NCBI GenBank assembly: GCA_022865445.1
Contig: JALHSX010000039.1
Location: forward strand, 1-10,146
From: Thermoplasmata archaeon
Lineage (GTDB): Archaea; Thermoplasmatota; Thermoplasmata; UBA10834
Reading direction: 5' to 3'
Length of the DNA stretch: 10,146 bases
This document shows, piece after piece, positions 1 through 6,427 of the stretch. Position numbers and translations under genes: made by a program. Below the pieces are notes generated by a model. That model worked only from the letters and a program-made list of their open reading frames with translations. It was not told where the DNA came from and did no database searches. Position 1 is the stretch's first letter, and each line of letters begins with the position of its first letter.

Positions 1-422
1 AGCTGGCCGAGCACTTGCCGCATTTTCGTGGCGTTCTGTTCGCCCCCGATAGACTGCGGGTCAAGGTGTGGCATCGCATCAAGAATCGCCGAGTACACAT
101 AGTAAGCCAGATCCTCCCCTTCCAGCAGCTTCTGAAGGAATTGCACCTCGTCATCGCCATCGATGACTATTGGTGCACTCCGTGTTTCCCGCCGGATGGA
201 GGCGAAGGGTTCGACCATTCTGATGAGTGTGTCGACCATGTGCTCGTGAGTCTCGGAATCGCGTACGAGACTGCCAAGGAGTCTTCCTGTTTCGGGGTCC
301 GCAATCGTCAGGAAGCCCCGCCAGTGGAGGACTTTCTCGAATGCCTCCTCGACCTTCCTTGCCTTTGCCAGAGCCTGAATCAGGTCCTGAGGCGTCCTGA
401 TTTCAAGAGATGCGCCAGCCAT
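1..422 (-). CDS. Partial helical protein of unknown function (C-terminus beyond window)
   Basis: An open frame runs from an ATG at 422 leftward off the window edge, giving about 140 residues starting MAGASLEIRTPQDL. The frame uses GC-rich third positions like its neighbours. It looks mostly helical. One stretch, around residues 50-70, contains the run SETHEH, and an acidic helix near residues 100-120 contains GEDLAYYVYSAILDA. The acidic/His-rich helices faintly recall ferritin-like four-helix proteins, but no full diiron motif is visible, so I assign no function. The start was chosen because the ATG lies only a few bases from the transcription start expected from a TATA-like element at 449-454, and no Shine-Dalgarno precedes it, which fits a leaderless message. 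A long plus-strand frame crossing this region is its antisense shadow. Confidence 0.6.
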   Translation of the reverse strand, partial: MAGASLEIRTPQDLIQALAKARKVEEAFEKVLHWRGFLTIADPETGRLLGSLVRDSETHEHMVDTLIRMVEPFASIRRETRSAPIVIDGDDEVQFLQKLLEGEDLAYYVYSAILDAMPHLDPQSIGGEQNATKMRQVLGQ

Positions 423-448
423 GTTCAGTCTGGTAATGAATTTCGGCC

Positions 449-454
449 GTTAAA
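449..454 (-). promoter_or_regulatory. Candidate TATA box for the minus-strand gene at 1-422
   Basis: Read on the minus strand this is TTTAAC, centred about 30 bases upstream of the ATG at 422. With usual archaeal spacing, transcription would begin within a few bases of the start codon. This is an inference from position and AT content only. Confidence 0.3.
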
Positions 455-548
455 GCATCTCGCACTCCTATACAGACGGGGAGCTCGGCGCATTTCTAAG
501 AGGGGCATAATGCAGTGGCGATGTTGGGTGCCAATAACGGATCCCCAA

Positions 549-791
549 TTAGCAGGGCATAACGTCGTTATTAGCAACCCTCGTGGGTATGACATCGAAA
601 TCCATGGTCTGGCTCAGCGATCGCTTAGCGCTCAGAAAGGCACGACTCGATCGCAGGATATGCGTAACGACGTGCCCAGAAACGCGGAACGCGATTACAG
701 AGCGATGATTGTCAAGCTCGCGAAAGAGCGTGGAGCCCATCCTGTCGGCGTAGCCGATATGCGGGAGTTGAAAGGGATCCTCACTCTTCAT
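549..791 (-). CDS. Small orphan protein, 80 residues, unknown function
   Basis: An ATG at 791 is preceded by a good Shine-Dalgarno (GGAGG on the minus strand, 797-801, spacer 5). It opens an 80-residue frame beginning MKSEDPFQLPHIGYADRMGS and ending at a TAA. The frame extends upstream to a GTG at 914, but that extension is rich in odd residues and lacks a ribosome site, so I prefer the ATG. Codon use is less biased than in the neighbouring genes, and I recognise no domain, signal peptide or membrane segment. It could be a genuine small gene, the 5' part of a decayed gene, or chance. Apart from this frame I see no gene between 423 and 997; 423-548 and 792-952 hold only upstream sequence. Confidence 0.35.
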   Translation of the reverse strand: MKSEDPFQLPHIGYADRMGSTLFRELDNHRSVIAFRVSGHVVTHILRSSRAFLSAKRSLSQTMDFDVIPTRVANNDVMPC

Positions 792-952
792 CCGCCCCTC
801 CTTCACGATAATCCGCGAGCGTGATTCCAGCCTTCGTCGGTCAAGGAACAAGAGTGGCTTCGTCAAGAGTTCTGATGGCCAGAACACCGACGAAAACAGT
901 AGCCAGCATGTCACGGAATGTTCGCGGGAAGCGAGGTTTTTTCGAGAAATCT

Positions 953-974
953 ATTTAAATACCCATTTAAATAC
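953..974 (+). promoter_or_regulatory. Tandem TATA boxes of the tbp promoter
   Basis: The decamer ATTTAAATAC occurs twice, at 953-962 and 965-974, exactly 12 bases apart. The first copy has a purine-rich BRE-like sequence (GAGAAAT) before it. Standard archaeal TATA-to-start spacing puts transcription starts near 984 and 996, giving a 14-base leader or a leaderless message for the ATG at 998. Each ATTTAAAT core is palindromic, so the same boxes could also fire leftward. Confidence 0.65.
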
Positions 975-997
975 AGACGAGGCCGGTGGTGCTTTTA

Positions 998-1546
998 ATG
1001 GCAGTCATCAGGATAGAGAATGTCGTCGCCTCAACATCTCTGGGTGGGGAGTTGGACCTGCAGGCGATCGCGCTAGCGCTTGACGGCGCGGAATACGAAC
1101 CAGCGCAGTTCCCCGGCCTGATTTACAGGCTGAAGGAACCGAAGACAGCGACTCTGCTTTTCAGAAGTGGAAAGGCTGTGTGCACGGGCGGCAAGAGCCT
1201 CGAGCAGGTGAAGCTAGCCATCAGCAAGGTGGTCAAGCAGATCGAGGCCGCGGGCATCGTGATCAAGACCACGCCCAAGATAGAGGTTCAGAACATCGTG
1301 GCCACGAGCGACCTGGGCGCCAAGATCAACCTGAATGCAATAGCAATCAGCCTGGGACTCGAGAAGGTAGAGTACGAGCCCGAGCAGTTCCCTGGTCTGG
1401 TCTACAGGCTCGATGTCCCGAAGGTCGTTGTTTTGCTTTTCGGCAGCGGCAAGCTCGTCTGCACTGGTGCGAGGAAGCCTGAGGACGTCACGGCAGCGGT
1501 GGAAAAGATCACCGAGGAACTCAAGGCAGCGGGTCTGCTGAAGTGA
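998..1546 (+). CDS. tbp: TATA-binding protein (TBP)
   Basis: This general transcription factor binds the TATA box and recruits TFB and RNA polymerase. The 182 residues form the typical two-repeat saddle. Repeat 1 (about 1-90) and repeat 2 (about 93-182) carry the matching motifs FPGLIYRL/FPGLVYRL and SGKAVCTG/SGKLVCTG. Length matches archaeal TBPs, and there is no long acidic C-terminal tail; the protein ends AAGLLK. The ATG at 998 gives the family's usual start, MAVIRIENVVAS. A GTG at 986 would add four residues (VVLL) not expected in the family, although it also lies close to a predicted transcription start. The gene sits directly behind two tandem TATA boxes, so TBP may act on its own promoter. 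A hydrolase gene follows after 13 bases and is probably co-transcribed. Confidence 0.96.
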   Translation: MAVIRIENVVASTSLGGELDLQAIALALDGAEYEPAQFPGLIYRLKEPKTATLLFRSGKAVCTGGKSLEQVKLAISKVVKQIEAAGIVIKTTPKIEVQNIVATSDLGAKINLNAIAISLGLEKVEYEPEQFPGLVYRLDVPKVVVLLFGSGKLVCTGARKPEDVTAAVEKITEELKAAGLLK

Positions 1547-1559
1547 GCCGGGAACCAAC

Positions 1560-2405
1560 ATGGCAATTCCCATCCTGGACAACCACATGCATCTTGAGCC
1601 GTTCAGGGGAGCGAACGTCGATTCGGTGAGGGACTTCGAGCGGCACGGAGGGACTCACCTCATCATTTCCCATCTTCCTTATGAGGAGGTCCATGTGCAG
1701 TCCGCGGAGGATTATCGTAAGAGCTTCGACCTCACGATCTCGGTCAAAGATAGAGTCAACGAGGAAACGGGCGTCAAGGCGTACGCGACCGTGGGGCCGT
1801 ATCCCGTGGAACTCCTCCGCCTGGAGAAGATCCATGGTCTCGAGAAGGCCAAGGAGATCATGATGAAGGGGATGGACATCGCCGCGGAGTACGTCCGCGA
1901 GGGCTCGGCTATCGCGATCGGCGAGGTGGGGAGACCGCACTTCCCGATCTCGACGGAGGCGTGGGTCGCCTCAAACGAGATAATGCAGTATGCGATGGCG
2001 CTCGCGAAGGAGACAGGCTGCGCAATAGTGCTGCACACGGAGCATGCGACGCCCGAGTCGATGAAACAGATAGCGGAGATTGCCGACAAGGCCGGCCTGG
2101 ACAGAGGGAAGGTCGTCAAGCACTACTCTCCGCCGCTCATCAGACCGATGGAGAACTTCGGCCTGATGCCGTCGGTCTTGGCCGGAAAGGATGCGATCAA
2201 AGAGGCTCTCGGAAAGGGGACCAGGTTCATGATGGAGACCGACTTCTTGGACGACCCGAGGAGGCCGGGAGCGGTATTGGCCATCGCGACGGTGCCGAAG
2301 AGGACCGTTGCTTTCATTCAGCAGGGGCTGATGACCGAGGAGCAGGCATACGTGATCCATCACGAGAATCCGCTCATGACCTACGGGGACGCGTTCGGTC
2401 AATAG
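1560..2405 (+). CDS. TatD-like metal-dependent hydrolase (archaeal COG1099-type)
   Basis: This predicted TIM-barrel metallohydrolase of the TatD/amidohydrolase superfamily is 281 residues long. Putative metal ligands are visible in the expected order: H9 and H11 in DNHMH, E122 in GEVGRPHFP, H159 in LHTEHAT, H188 in HYSPP, and D228 in METDFLDDPRRPGAVL. The DDPRRPGAVL block is characteristic of the archaeal subgroup as I remember it. TatD relatives are often 3'-5' exonucleases, but for this archaeal subgroup the substrate is not settled, so nuclease activity is only an inference. The ATG at 1560 is 13 bases after the tbp stop, with only a weak GGGAA upstream. The gene probably shares the tbp transcript. 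Its last 7 bases overlap the end of the convergent acylphosphatase gene. Confidence 0.9.
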   Translation: MAIPILDNHMHLEPFRGANVDSVRDFERHGGTHLIISHLPYEEVHVQSAEDYRKSFDLTISVKDRVNEETGVKAYATVGPYPVELLRLEKIHGLEKAKEIMMKGMDIAAEYVREGSAIAIGEVGRPHFPISTEAWVASNEIMQYAMALAKETGCAIVLHTEHATPESMKQIAEIADKAGLDRGKVVKHYSPPLIRPMENFGLMPSVLAGKDAIKEALGKGTRFMMETDFLDDPRRPGAVLAIATVPKRTVAFIQQGLMTEEQAYVIHHENPLMTYGDAFGQ

Positions 2406-2674
2406 CGAATCGCGAAGCCCTCGAACTCGCCCTTAGCTTCGGAGAACTCCACTTCCTTACCATCGACCTTCGCGTGAGGCTGCTTTGAAGCGCACCACTC
2501 GATCGCTTGGCGGACTTTCTCTTCCTCGCCCTCGAAGACCGCCTCGACACGGCCGTCATGTGTGTTCCTGACCCAACCAGTCAGCTTGAATGAATCTGCA
2601 CACTCTTTCGTGTTCGCGCGGAAGAACACTCCCTGGACCAGCCCTTCGAAGAACACTCGAGCGCGGACCTTCAC
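2399..2674 (-). CDS. acyP: Acylphosphatase
   Basis: This small cytosolic enzyme hydrolyses acyl phosphates. The product is 91 residues from a GTG at 2674. The catalytic pair is present: the Arg in GLVQGVFFR (R19) and the Asn in GWVRN (N37). The C-terminus ends GEFEGFAIRY, close to the family's usual GF.I.Y ending. The frame continues upstream to a GTG at 2719, but the added residues (GRGNFLLLPGRLEC) are not part of the family fold and would make the protein unusually long, so the internal GTG is preferred. No clear Shine-Dalgarno precedes it. The gene converges on the hydrolase at 1560, overlapping it by 7 bases, and diverges from the ftsZ genes. The TATA box at 2743-2749 read on the minus strand could drive it with a leader of roughly 45-50 bases. 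Confidence 0.92.
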   Translation of the reverse strand: MKVRARVFFEGLVQGVFFRANTKECADSFKLTGWVRNTHDGRVEAVFEGEEEKVRQAIEWCASKQPHAKVDGKEVEFSEAKGEFEGFAIRY

Positions 2675-2742
2675 GCACTCTAATCGACCCGGGAGGAGAA
2701 GAAAATTCCCACGCCCCACGCTCGAAGGCCTTTACCAAAGCA

Positions 2743-2749
2743 TTTTATA
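2743..2749. promoter_or_regulatory. TATA box between acyP and the first ftsZ, readable both ways
   Basis: The plus strand reads TTTTATA with an AAAG-containing BRE-like sequence just before it, predicting a start near 2775 and a leader of about 75 bases for ftsZ. The minus strand reads TATAAAA and would predict a start near 2720 for acyP. The rightward direction has the better upstream element. Confidence 0.5.
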
Positions 2750-2776
2750 CTCACATAGCGATTTTTAACGTGCACG

Positions 2777-2786
2777 CACGCGCGTG
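2777..2786. promoter_or_regulatory. Palindrome at the predicted ftsZ transcription start
   Basis: CACGCGCGTG is a perfect 10-base palindrome lying within a few bases of the transcription start predicted from the TATA box at 2743-2749. A weaker 5-bp stem follows at 2798-2814 (CTTCC/GGAAG with a 7-base loop). The palindrome could be an operator or an RNA hairpin, but nothing else supports either reading. Confidence 0.2.
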
Positions 2787-2849
2787 TGAGGGATGCACTT
2801 CCAGCACAAGGAAGAGCGCCCGCCAGACGTTCCCCGAAGGTGACCCAAA

Positions 2850-3974
2850 ATGATGAGATCGCTAGTCGAAGACGCACTTGCCCGTGAAGAAACCCAAGGA
2901 GCCAGCATGGCTCAGGCCGCAGCACTCGGCGCAGACCAGCGTGTCGATGCTGAGCTCGAACAGATACTGAGGAGCCTGAAGACCAACATCAAGATAATCG
3001 GTGTCGGCGGCGGCGGATCGAACACGATTGCAAGGATCTACGATGAGGGGATAGTCGGCGCTGAGCTGTTTGCAGCGAACACGGACGCGCAGCACTTGTT
3101 GACACTCCACGCACCGCACAAGATACTTCTCGGACGAAGAGTCACGAGAGGGCTTGGAGCCGGCGCTCTGCCGCAGATCGGTGAAGAGGCTGCCAGAGAG
3201 GCCGAGGAGGAGCTGAAGAAGATCCTCGTCGACACGCACATATGCTTCATCACCTGCGGACTTGGCGGCGGAACCGGCACGGGCGGGGCTGCTGTGGTCG
3301 CGAAACTGGCAAAGGAAATGGGCGCGCTTACAATCGCGGTCGCCACTTTGCCCTTCCGGGGAGAGGGCAAGATGAGGATGGAGAACGCCGAGTGGGGACT
3401 CGACAGGCTGAGGGACGCGGCGGACACAGTCGTTATCATTCCGAACGACAAGCTGCTCGAAGTTGTCCCGAGACTGTCTCTGAACGCGGCGTTCAAGGTC
3501 GCGGATGAGGTCCTGATGAGATCTATCAAGGGCCTTACTGAGGTCATCACAAGGCCCGGACTGGTCAACTTGGACTTCAACGATGTCAAGACAATCATGA
3601 AGGGTGCTGGAGTTGCCATGATCGGACTCGGAGAGTCCGATGCGCCTGGAGACGAGAGGATCCAGGAGGCAATCGACCAGGCACTCAACTCCCCGCTGCT
3701 CGAAGTGGACATAAGCGAGGCGAACGGCGTGCTGGTCGATGTCATCGGCGGAACGGACATGACTCTCTCAGAGGCCGAGAAAGCGGCCGAGGAGATCCAG
3801 GCAAGGGTAGGCCCGAACGCCCGCATTATCTGGGGGGCAGCGATCGACCCTGCAATGGACAAGACCGTGAGAGTCATGATCGTCGCGACCGGCGTGAAGT
3901 CGAAGCAGATACTAGGGAAGCCCGGCCAAGAGAAGAGATACAGAGGAGTTGGCGAGGTCGACCTGGTCCGCTGA
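2850..3974 (+). CDS. ftsZ: Cell division GTPase FtsZ, FtsZ1-family copy A
   Basis: This tubulin-like GTPase polymerises at the division site. It is 374 residues long with the standard order: GTP-binding loop GGGGSNT (53-59), AANTDAQH (75-82), tubulin signature GGGTGTG (139-145), and the catalytic T7 loop NLDFND (240-245, with D242 and D245 present). The flanking sequences LPQIGEEAA and VLMRSIKG, and the short C-terminus, match archaeal FtsZ1 rather than FtsZ2. After the signature it reads GAAVVAK where family members usually have SAPVVAK or AAPVVAK, so the Pro is lost. The tail ends VGEVDLVR. AGGTGA-type ribosome binding sequence lies at 2838-2843. ATGs at 2850 and 2853 are both usable, and the second aligns with the start of the next ftsZ (MRSLVED versus MKSLVDS). 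Confidence 0.95.
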   Translation: MMRSLVEDALAREETQGASMAQAAALGADQRVDAELEQILRSLKTNIKIIGVGGGGSNTIARIYDEGIVGAELFAANTDAQHLLTLHAPHKILLGRRVTRGLGAGALPQIGEEAAREAEEELKKILVDTHICFITCGLGGGTGTGGAAVVAKLAKEMGALTIAVATLPFRGEGKMRMENAEWGLDRLRDAADTVVIIPNDKLLEVVPRLSLNAAFKVADEVLMRSIKGLTEVITRPGLVNLDFNDVKTIMKGAGVAMIGLGESDAPGDERIQEAIDQALNSPLLEVDISEANGVLVDVIGGTDMTLSEAEKAAEEIQARVGPNARIIWGAAIDPAMDKTVRVMIVATGVKSKQILGKPGQEKRYRGVGEVDLVR

Positions 3975-3993
3975 ACGCGCTGGAATGGCACTC

Positions 3994-4009
3994 CGAAACG
4001 TTTAATATA
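3994..4009 (+). promoter_or_regulatory. BRE/TATA promoter of the second ftsZ
   Basis: CGAAACG (3994-4000) followed directly by TTTAATATA (4001-4009) is a strong archaeal BRE/TATA pair. It predicts a start near 4031 and a leader of about 66 bases. The second ftsZ can therefore be expressed independently of the first. Confidence 0.7.
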
Positions 4010-4032
4010 GCCAATCAGCTACGGTGCTTTCA

Positions 4033-4054
4033 GCCCGTGAGCTTGGCTCAGGGC
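4033..4054 (+). other. Stem-loop in the leader of the second ftsZ
   Basis: GCCC (4033-4036) pairs with GGGC (4051-4054), and TGAGC (4038-4042) pairs with GCTCA (4046-4050), around a TTG loop with one bulged G at 4037. That gives nine base pairs. It begins almost at the predicted transcription start. No T-run follows, so it is a better candidate for a 5'-leader structure than for a terminator of the upstream gene. Confidence 0.4.
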
Positions 4055-4096
4055 CGTGCTTTGTCACATTAAGTATGAACATTTCGGAGGCTCGAC

Positions 4097-5203
4097 ATGA
4101 AGTCACTGGTCGATAGCGTCATCTCCGCTGCCGAGCAAGAGCAGCAGAAGAGATCACCCGAGTCGTTCCGAGCTCTCACCGCCGAGGACGAAGAGCTCGA
4201 AAGGATACTGCAGGGTCTCAAAACCAGCATCAAGATCATCGGGTGTGGGGGCGGCGGATCGAACACCATCAATCGGCTTGCGGAGGCGGGCATTGTCGGA
4301 GCGGAACTCTATGCTGCCAATACTGATGCTCAGCACTTGCTCATGACGAGGGCCCCTCACAAGATACTTCTGGGCAGAAGAGTCACAAGAGGACTCGGTG
4401 CTGGTGCTCTCCCGCAAGTGGGAGAAGAAGCCGCTCGAGAAGCCGAGGAGGAACTCAAAGCCGCCCTGAAGGACGCGGACATAGTGTTCATCACATGCGG
4501 ACTTGGTGGCGGAACCGGGACCGGCGCTGCCCCGTTTGCGGCCCAGATAGCAAAGGAGCACGGGGCGCTCACAGTGGCAATTTGCACATGGCCGTTCGCC
4601 GCAGAAGGAGCGATCAGAGCCGAGAACGCCGAGTGGGGCCTTGAGAGGCTGAGGACCATTGCGGACACCGTCATAGTGATCCCCAACGACCGCCTGCTGG
4701 AGATCGTTCCGAAGCTCTCGGTCAACGCGGCGTTCAAGGTTGCCGACGAAGTCTTGATGCGGTCGATCAAGGGCATCACTGAGGTAGTCACAAAGCCCGG
4801 CTTGGTCAACCTGGACTTCAACGATATCAAGACGATCATGAAGTCCGGCGGGGTCGCGATGATAGGTCTGGGCGAGTCCGATGACGACGATGCGGCGGTA
4901 GTGGCGGTCAACGAGGCGATAAGCTCTCCGCTGATCGAGATGGACATCCGCGAGGCGACAGCCGCACTTGTGAACGTCACTGGTGGGCCCAGCATGACCG
5001 TCACCCAGGCCGAGCAGGTCGCCGAGGTGCTCCAGTCCAAGATAAGCCCAGGCGCGAGGATCATCTGGGGAGCCGCGATCGACGAGACGCTCGAGGACAC
5101 CATCAGGGTGATGGTCGTCATAACGGGGGTCAGGTCCAAGCATATCCTGGGCCCTGCAAAGAACAGGAAGGGCAAGGACTTGGGACTAGACTTTATAAAG
5201 TAG
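4097..5203 (+). CDS. ftsZ: Cell division GTPase FtsZ, FtsZ1-family copy B
   Basis: This second FtsZ1-family protein, 368 residues, is by eye roughly two-thirds identical to the copy just upstream across the GTPase core. Key elements are the GTP-binding loop CGGGGSNT (50-57), signature GGGTGTGAAP (137-146), and T7 loop NLDFND (238-243). Its signature keeps the usual AAP that copy A lacks, so this is the more canonical copy. The N-terminus MKSLVDSVI is a short amphipathic helix also present in copy A. The tail DLGLDFIK resembles a C-terminal interaction peptide, possibly for a SepF-type partner. GGAGG (4086-4090) lies 6 bases before the ATG. The gene has its own promoter and precedes secE by 24 bases. 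This is the usual euryarchaeal ftsZ-secE-spt5 neighbourhood, so copy B probably occupies the ancestral position. Confidence 0.96.
   Translation: MKSLVDSVISAAEQEQQKRSPESFRALTAEDEELERILQGLKTSIKIIGCGGGGSNTINRLAEAGIVGAELYAANTDAQHLLMTRAPHKILLGRRVTRGLGAGALPQVGEEAAREAEEELKAALKDADIVFITCGLGGGTGTGAAPFAAQIAKEHGALTVAICTWPFAAEGAIRAENAEWGLERLRTIADTVIVIPNDRLLEIVPKLSVNAAFKVADEVLMRSIKGITEVVTKPGLVNLDFNDIKTIMKSGGVAMIGLGESDDDDAAVVAVNEAISSPLIEMDIREATAALVNVTGGPSMTVTQAEQVAEVLQSKISPGARIIWGAAIDETLEDTIRVMVVITGVRSKHILGPAKNRKGKDLGLDFIK
5191..5199 (+). promoter_or_regulatory. Candidate TATA box for secE inside the ftsZ stop-proximal codons
   Basis: CTTTATAAA overlaps the codons for the FtsZ tail residues Asp-Phe-Ile-Lys. 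Typical spacing predicts a transcript start near 5222, only a few bases before the secE ATG at 5228. No strong ribosome binding site precedes that ATG, which suits a nearly leaderless message. Confidence 0.45.
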
Positions 5204-5227
5204 TTGTTGTACTAGGAACTGAACTCA

Positions 5228-5476
5228 ATGCCCGAGATGAAGGAGATAATGGACAAGTCCTGGGATCTTCAGCGGAAGATCGAGGAGAAGACCAAACACG
5301 TTGGCAAGGGCAAGTACGGCCGCGTGATAAAGATGGCCCGGAAGCCCACCGGAGAAGAGTACCTCAAGGTCACGCAGATCACATCTATCGGCCTGTTGCT
5401 GATGGGCGGCCTGGGGTTCCTGATCTACTGGTTATTCGAGTACGGTTCGAAGTACCTGATGAACGCGTTCAAGTGA
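5228..5476 (+). CDS. secE: Protein translocase subunit SecE/Sec61-gamma
   Basis: This is the small clamp subunit of the SecYEG/Sec61 translocon in the cytoplasmic membrane. The 82 residues consist of an amphipathic N-terminal helix (about 1-35), the conserved hinge RKPTGEEYLKVTQ (38-50) and one membrane helix (about 52-71, TSIGLLLMGGLGFLIYW). The order and length are typical of archaeal SecE. The ATG at 5228 is the only sensible start; upstream there is only a weak AGGAA. The gene lies 24 bases after ftsZ and 33 bases before spt5, so it can be read from the ftsZ transcript or from the TATA box at 5191-5199. Confidence 0.95.
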   Translation: MPEMKEIMDKSWDLQRKIEEKTKHVGKGKYGRVIKMARKPTGEEYLKVTQITSIGLLLMGGLGFLIYWLFEYGSKYLMNAFK

Positions 5477-5509
5477 TTCCAGGCGCATGGTGAAACACGA
5501 GGGATTTGA

Positions 5510-6427
5510 TTGGGACTTTTCGACATAGGGCCGAAGAAGAAAGAGGAACCAGCTAAGGAGACACCGGTTCCGCAAGCGGGAGCGAAGGCTCTCGAGTTCG
5601 TGGTTCAAGGCGAGACGAAGCGCATGATGGCGTCCGGCGACGCTTCGGAGTTCGAGATGACTCTAAGGCTGCCAGATGACGGTCAGTCGCACGATATTGT
5701 GGTCAAGGTCGACACGCTTTTCTCTTCGACGGAGGAGGGCTCACCCGAATGGTTCGTGAAGCTGTACGATGCGGTGGGCGTCGTTTGGGAAAACACCCCC
5801 TCTGCAGACCAGACAAATGAGCGCTTCTTCGAGATCATGCCTGGCCAGGAGAAGTCATTCACGCTCAAGATCACATCACCGACGGGCGCGAGGTACGGCG
5901 ACAAGATCACCGTTCTCGTGAACGCGTGCCTGAAGGACAACCCGAGCATGAACGATGTTGCGACCATGCAGGCGACCGCGAGGCAATCGATGCTCGCTGT
6001 CAAGACATCCATAGGGCACGAGAAGGCTGTCGCAGACTCGATTGCCAGCAGGGCCAAGCCAAAACCGTCCGGCGTATTCGCGATCCTGTCCCCGGCTACG
6101 ATCAGAGGCTATGTGTTCGTGGAAGCTATGAACACGGACAGCCTGAGAGACCTCGTCAAAGGAGTCCGAAGGACGCGAGGCATCGTCAAGGGTGAGACGA
6201 GCTTCGCGGAGATCGAGCACTTCCTGACGCCGAAACCCATCGTATCAGGGATAGTCGAGGGAGACATAGTCGAGCTCATCGCTGGCCCGTTCAAGGGTGA
6301 GAAGGCGCGCGTCCAGCAGATCGACGAGAACAAGGAGGAGATCACAGTCGAGCTGTTCGAGGCGATGGTGCCGATACCCGTTACCATCCGTGGCGATCAC
6401 GTGAGAGTCCTTGAGAAGGAGAGATGA
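5510..6427 (+). CDS. spt5: Transcription elongation factor Spt5 with an extra N-terminal Ig-like domain
   Basis: Spt5 (NusG homologue) clamps RNA polymerase with Spt4 and promotes processive elongation. Residues 161-305 are a complete ordinary archaeal Spt5: the NGN domain starts MLAVKTSIGHEKAVADSI and contains IRGYVFVE (198-205), and the KOW domain contains VEGDIVELIAGPFKGEKARV (249-268). Before it lies about 160 residues not normally present: a charged lead (KKKEEPAKE) and a beta-rich Ig-like segment (about 27-158) with WFVKLYD (81-87) and MPGQEKSFTLKITSP (110-124). This resembles CARDB/NEW3-type modules. No signal peptide is visible. The start is TTG, with GAGGG (5499-5503) 6 bases upstream. 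An in-frame ATG at 5990 begins the canonical Spt5 portion but has only a weak GAGG before it. The stop overlaps the rpl11 start (ATGA). Confidence 0.93.
   Translation: MGLFDIGPKKKEEPAKETPVPQAGAKALEFVVQGETKRMMASGDASEFEMTLRLPDDGQSHDIVVKVDTLFSSTEEGSPEWFVKLYDAVGVVWENTPSADQTNERFFEIMPGQEKSFTLKITSPTGARYGDKITVLVNACLKDNPSMNDVATMQATARQSMLAVKTSIGHEKAVADSIASRAKPKPSGVFAILSPATIRGYVFVEAMNTDSLRDLVKGVRRTRGIVKGETSFAEIEHFLTPKPIVSGIVEGDIVELIAGPFKGEKARVQQIDENKEEITVELFEAMVPIPVTIRGDHVRVLEKER

Noticed and set aside
15..824. 269-codon plus-strand open frame across the left end
   Set aside because: It is antisense to the better-supported minus-strand genes at 1-422 and 549-791, has no ribosome site or promoter, and its translation is rich in Cys, Arg and His without any recognisable fold.
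986..997. GTG at 986 as the tbp start
   Set aside because: It adds VVLL before the family-typical MAVIRIENVVAS. The ATG at 998 fits the fold and the second TATA box, although the GTG cannot be excluded by sequence alone.
2562..2853. Overlapping plus-strand frames between the TatD-like gene and ftsZ
   Set aside because: They overlap the acylphosphatase gene on the opposite strand, have no ribosome site and no recognisable sequence.
3038..3991. 317-codon minus-strand frame opposite the first ftsZ (and a similar one at 4357-5175)
   Set aside because: Ser/Ala/Pro-rich shadow frames created by GC-rich third positions of ftsZ; the similar translations on both copies simply mirror the duplication.
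4033..4054. Hairpin as a terminator for the first ftsZ
   Set aside because: No T-run follows, and it lies downstream of the predicted promoter of the second ftsZ, so it would sit inside that leader.
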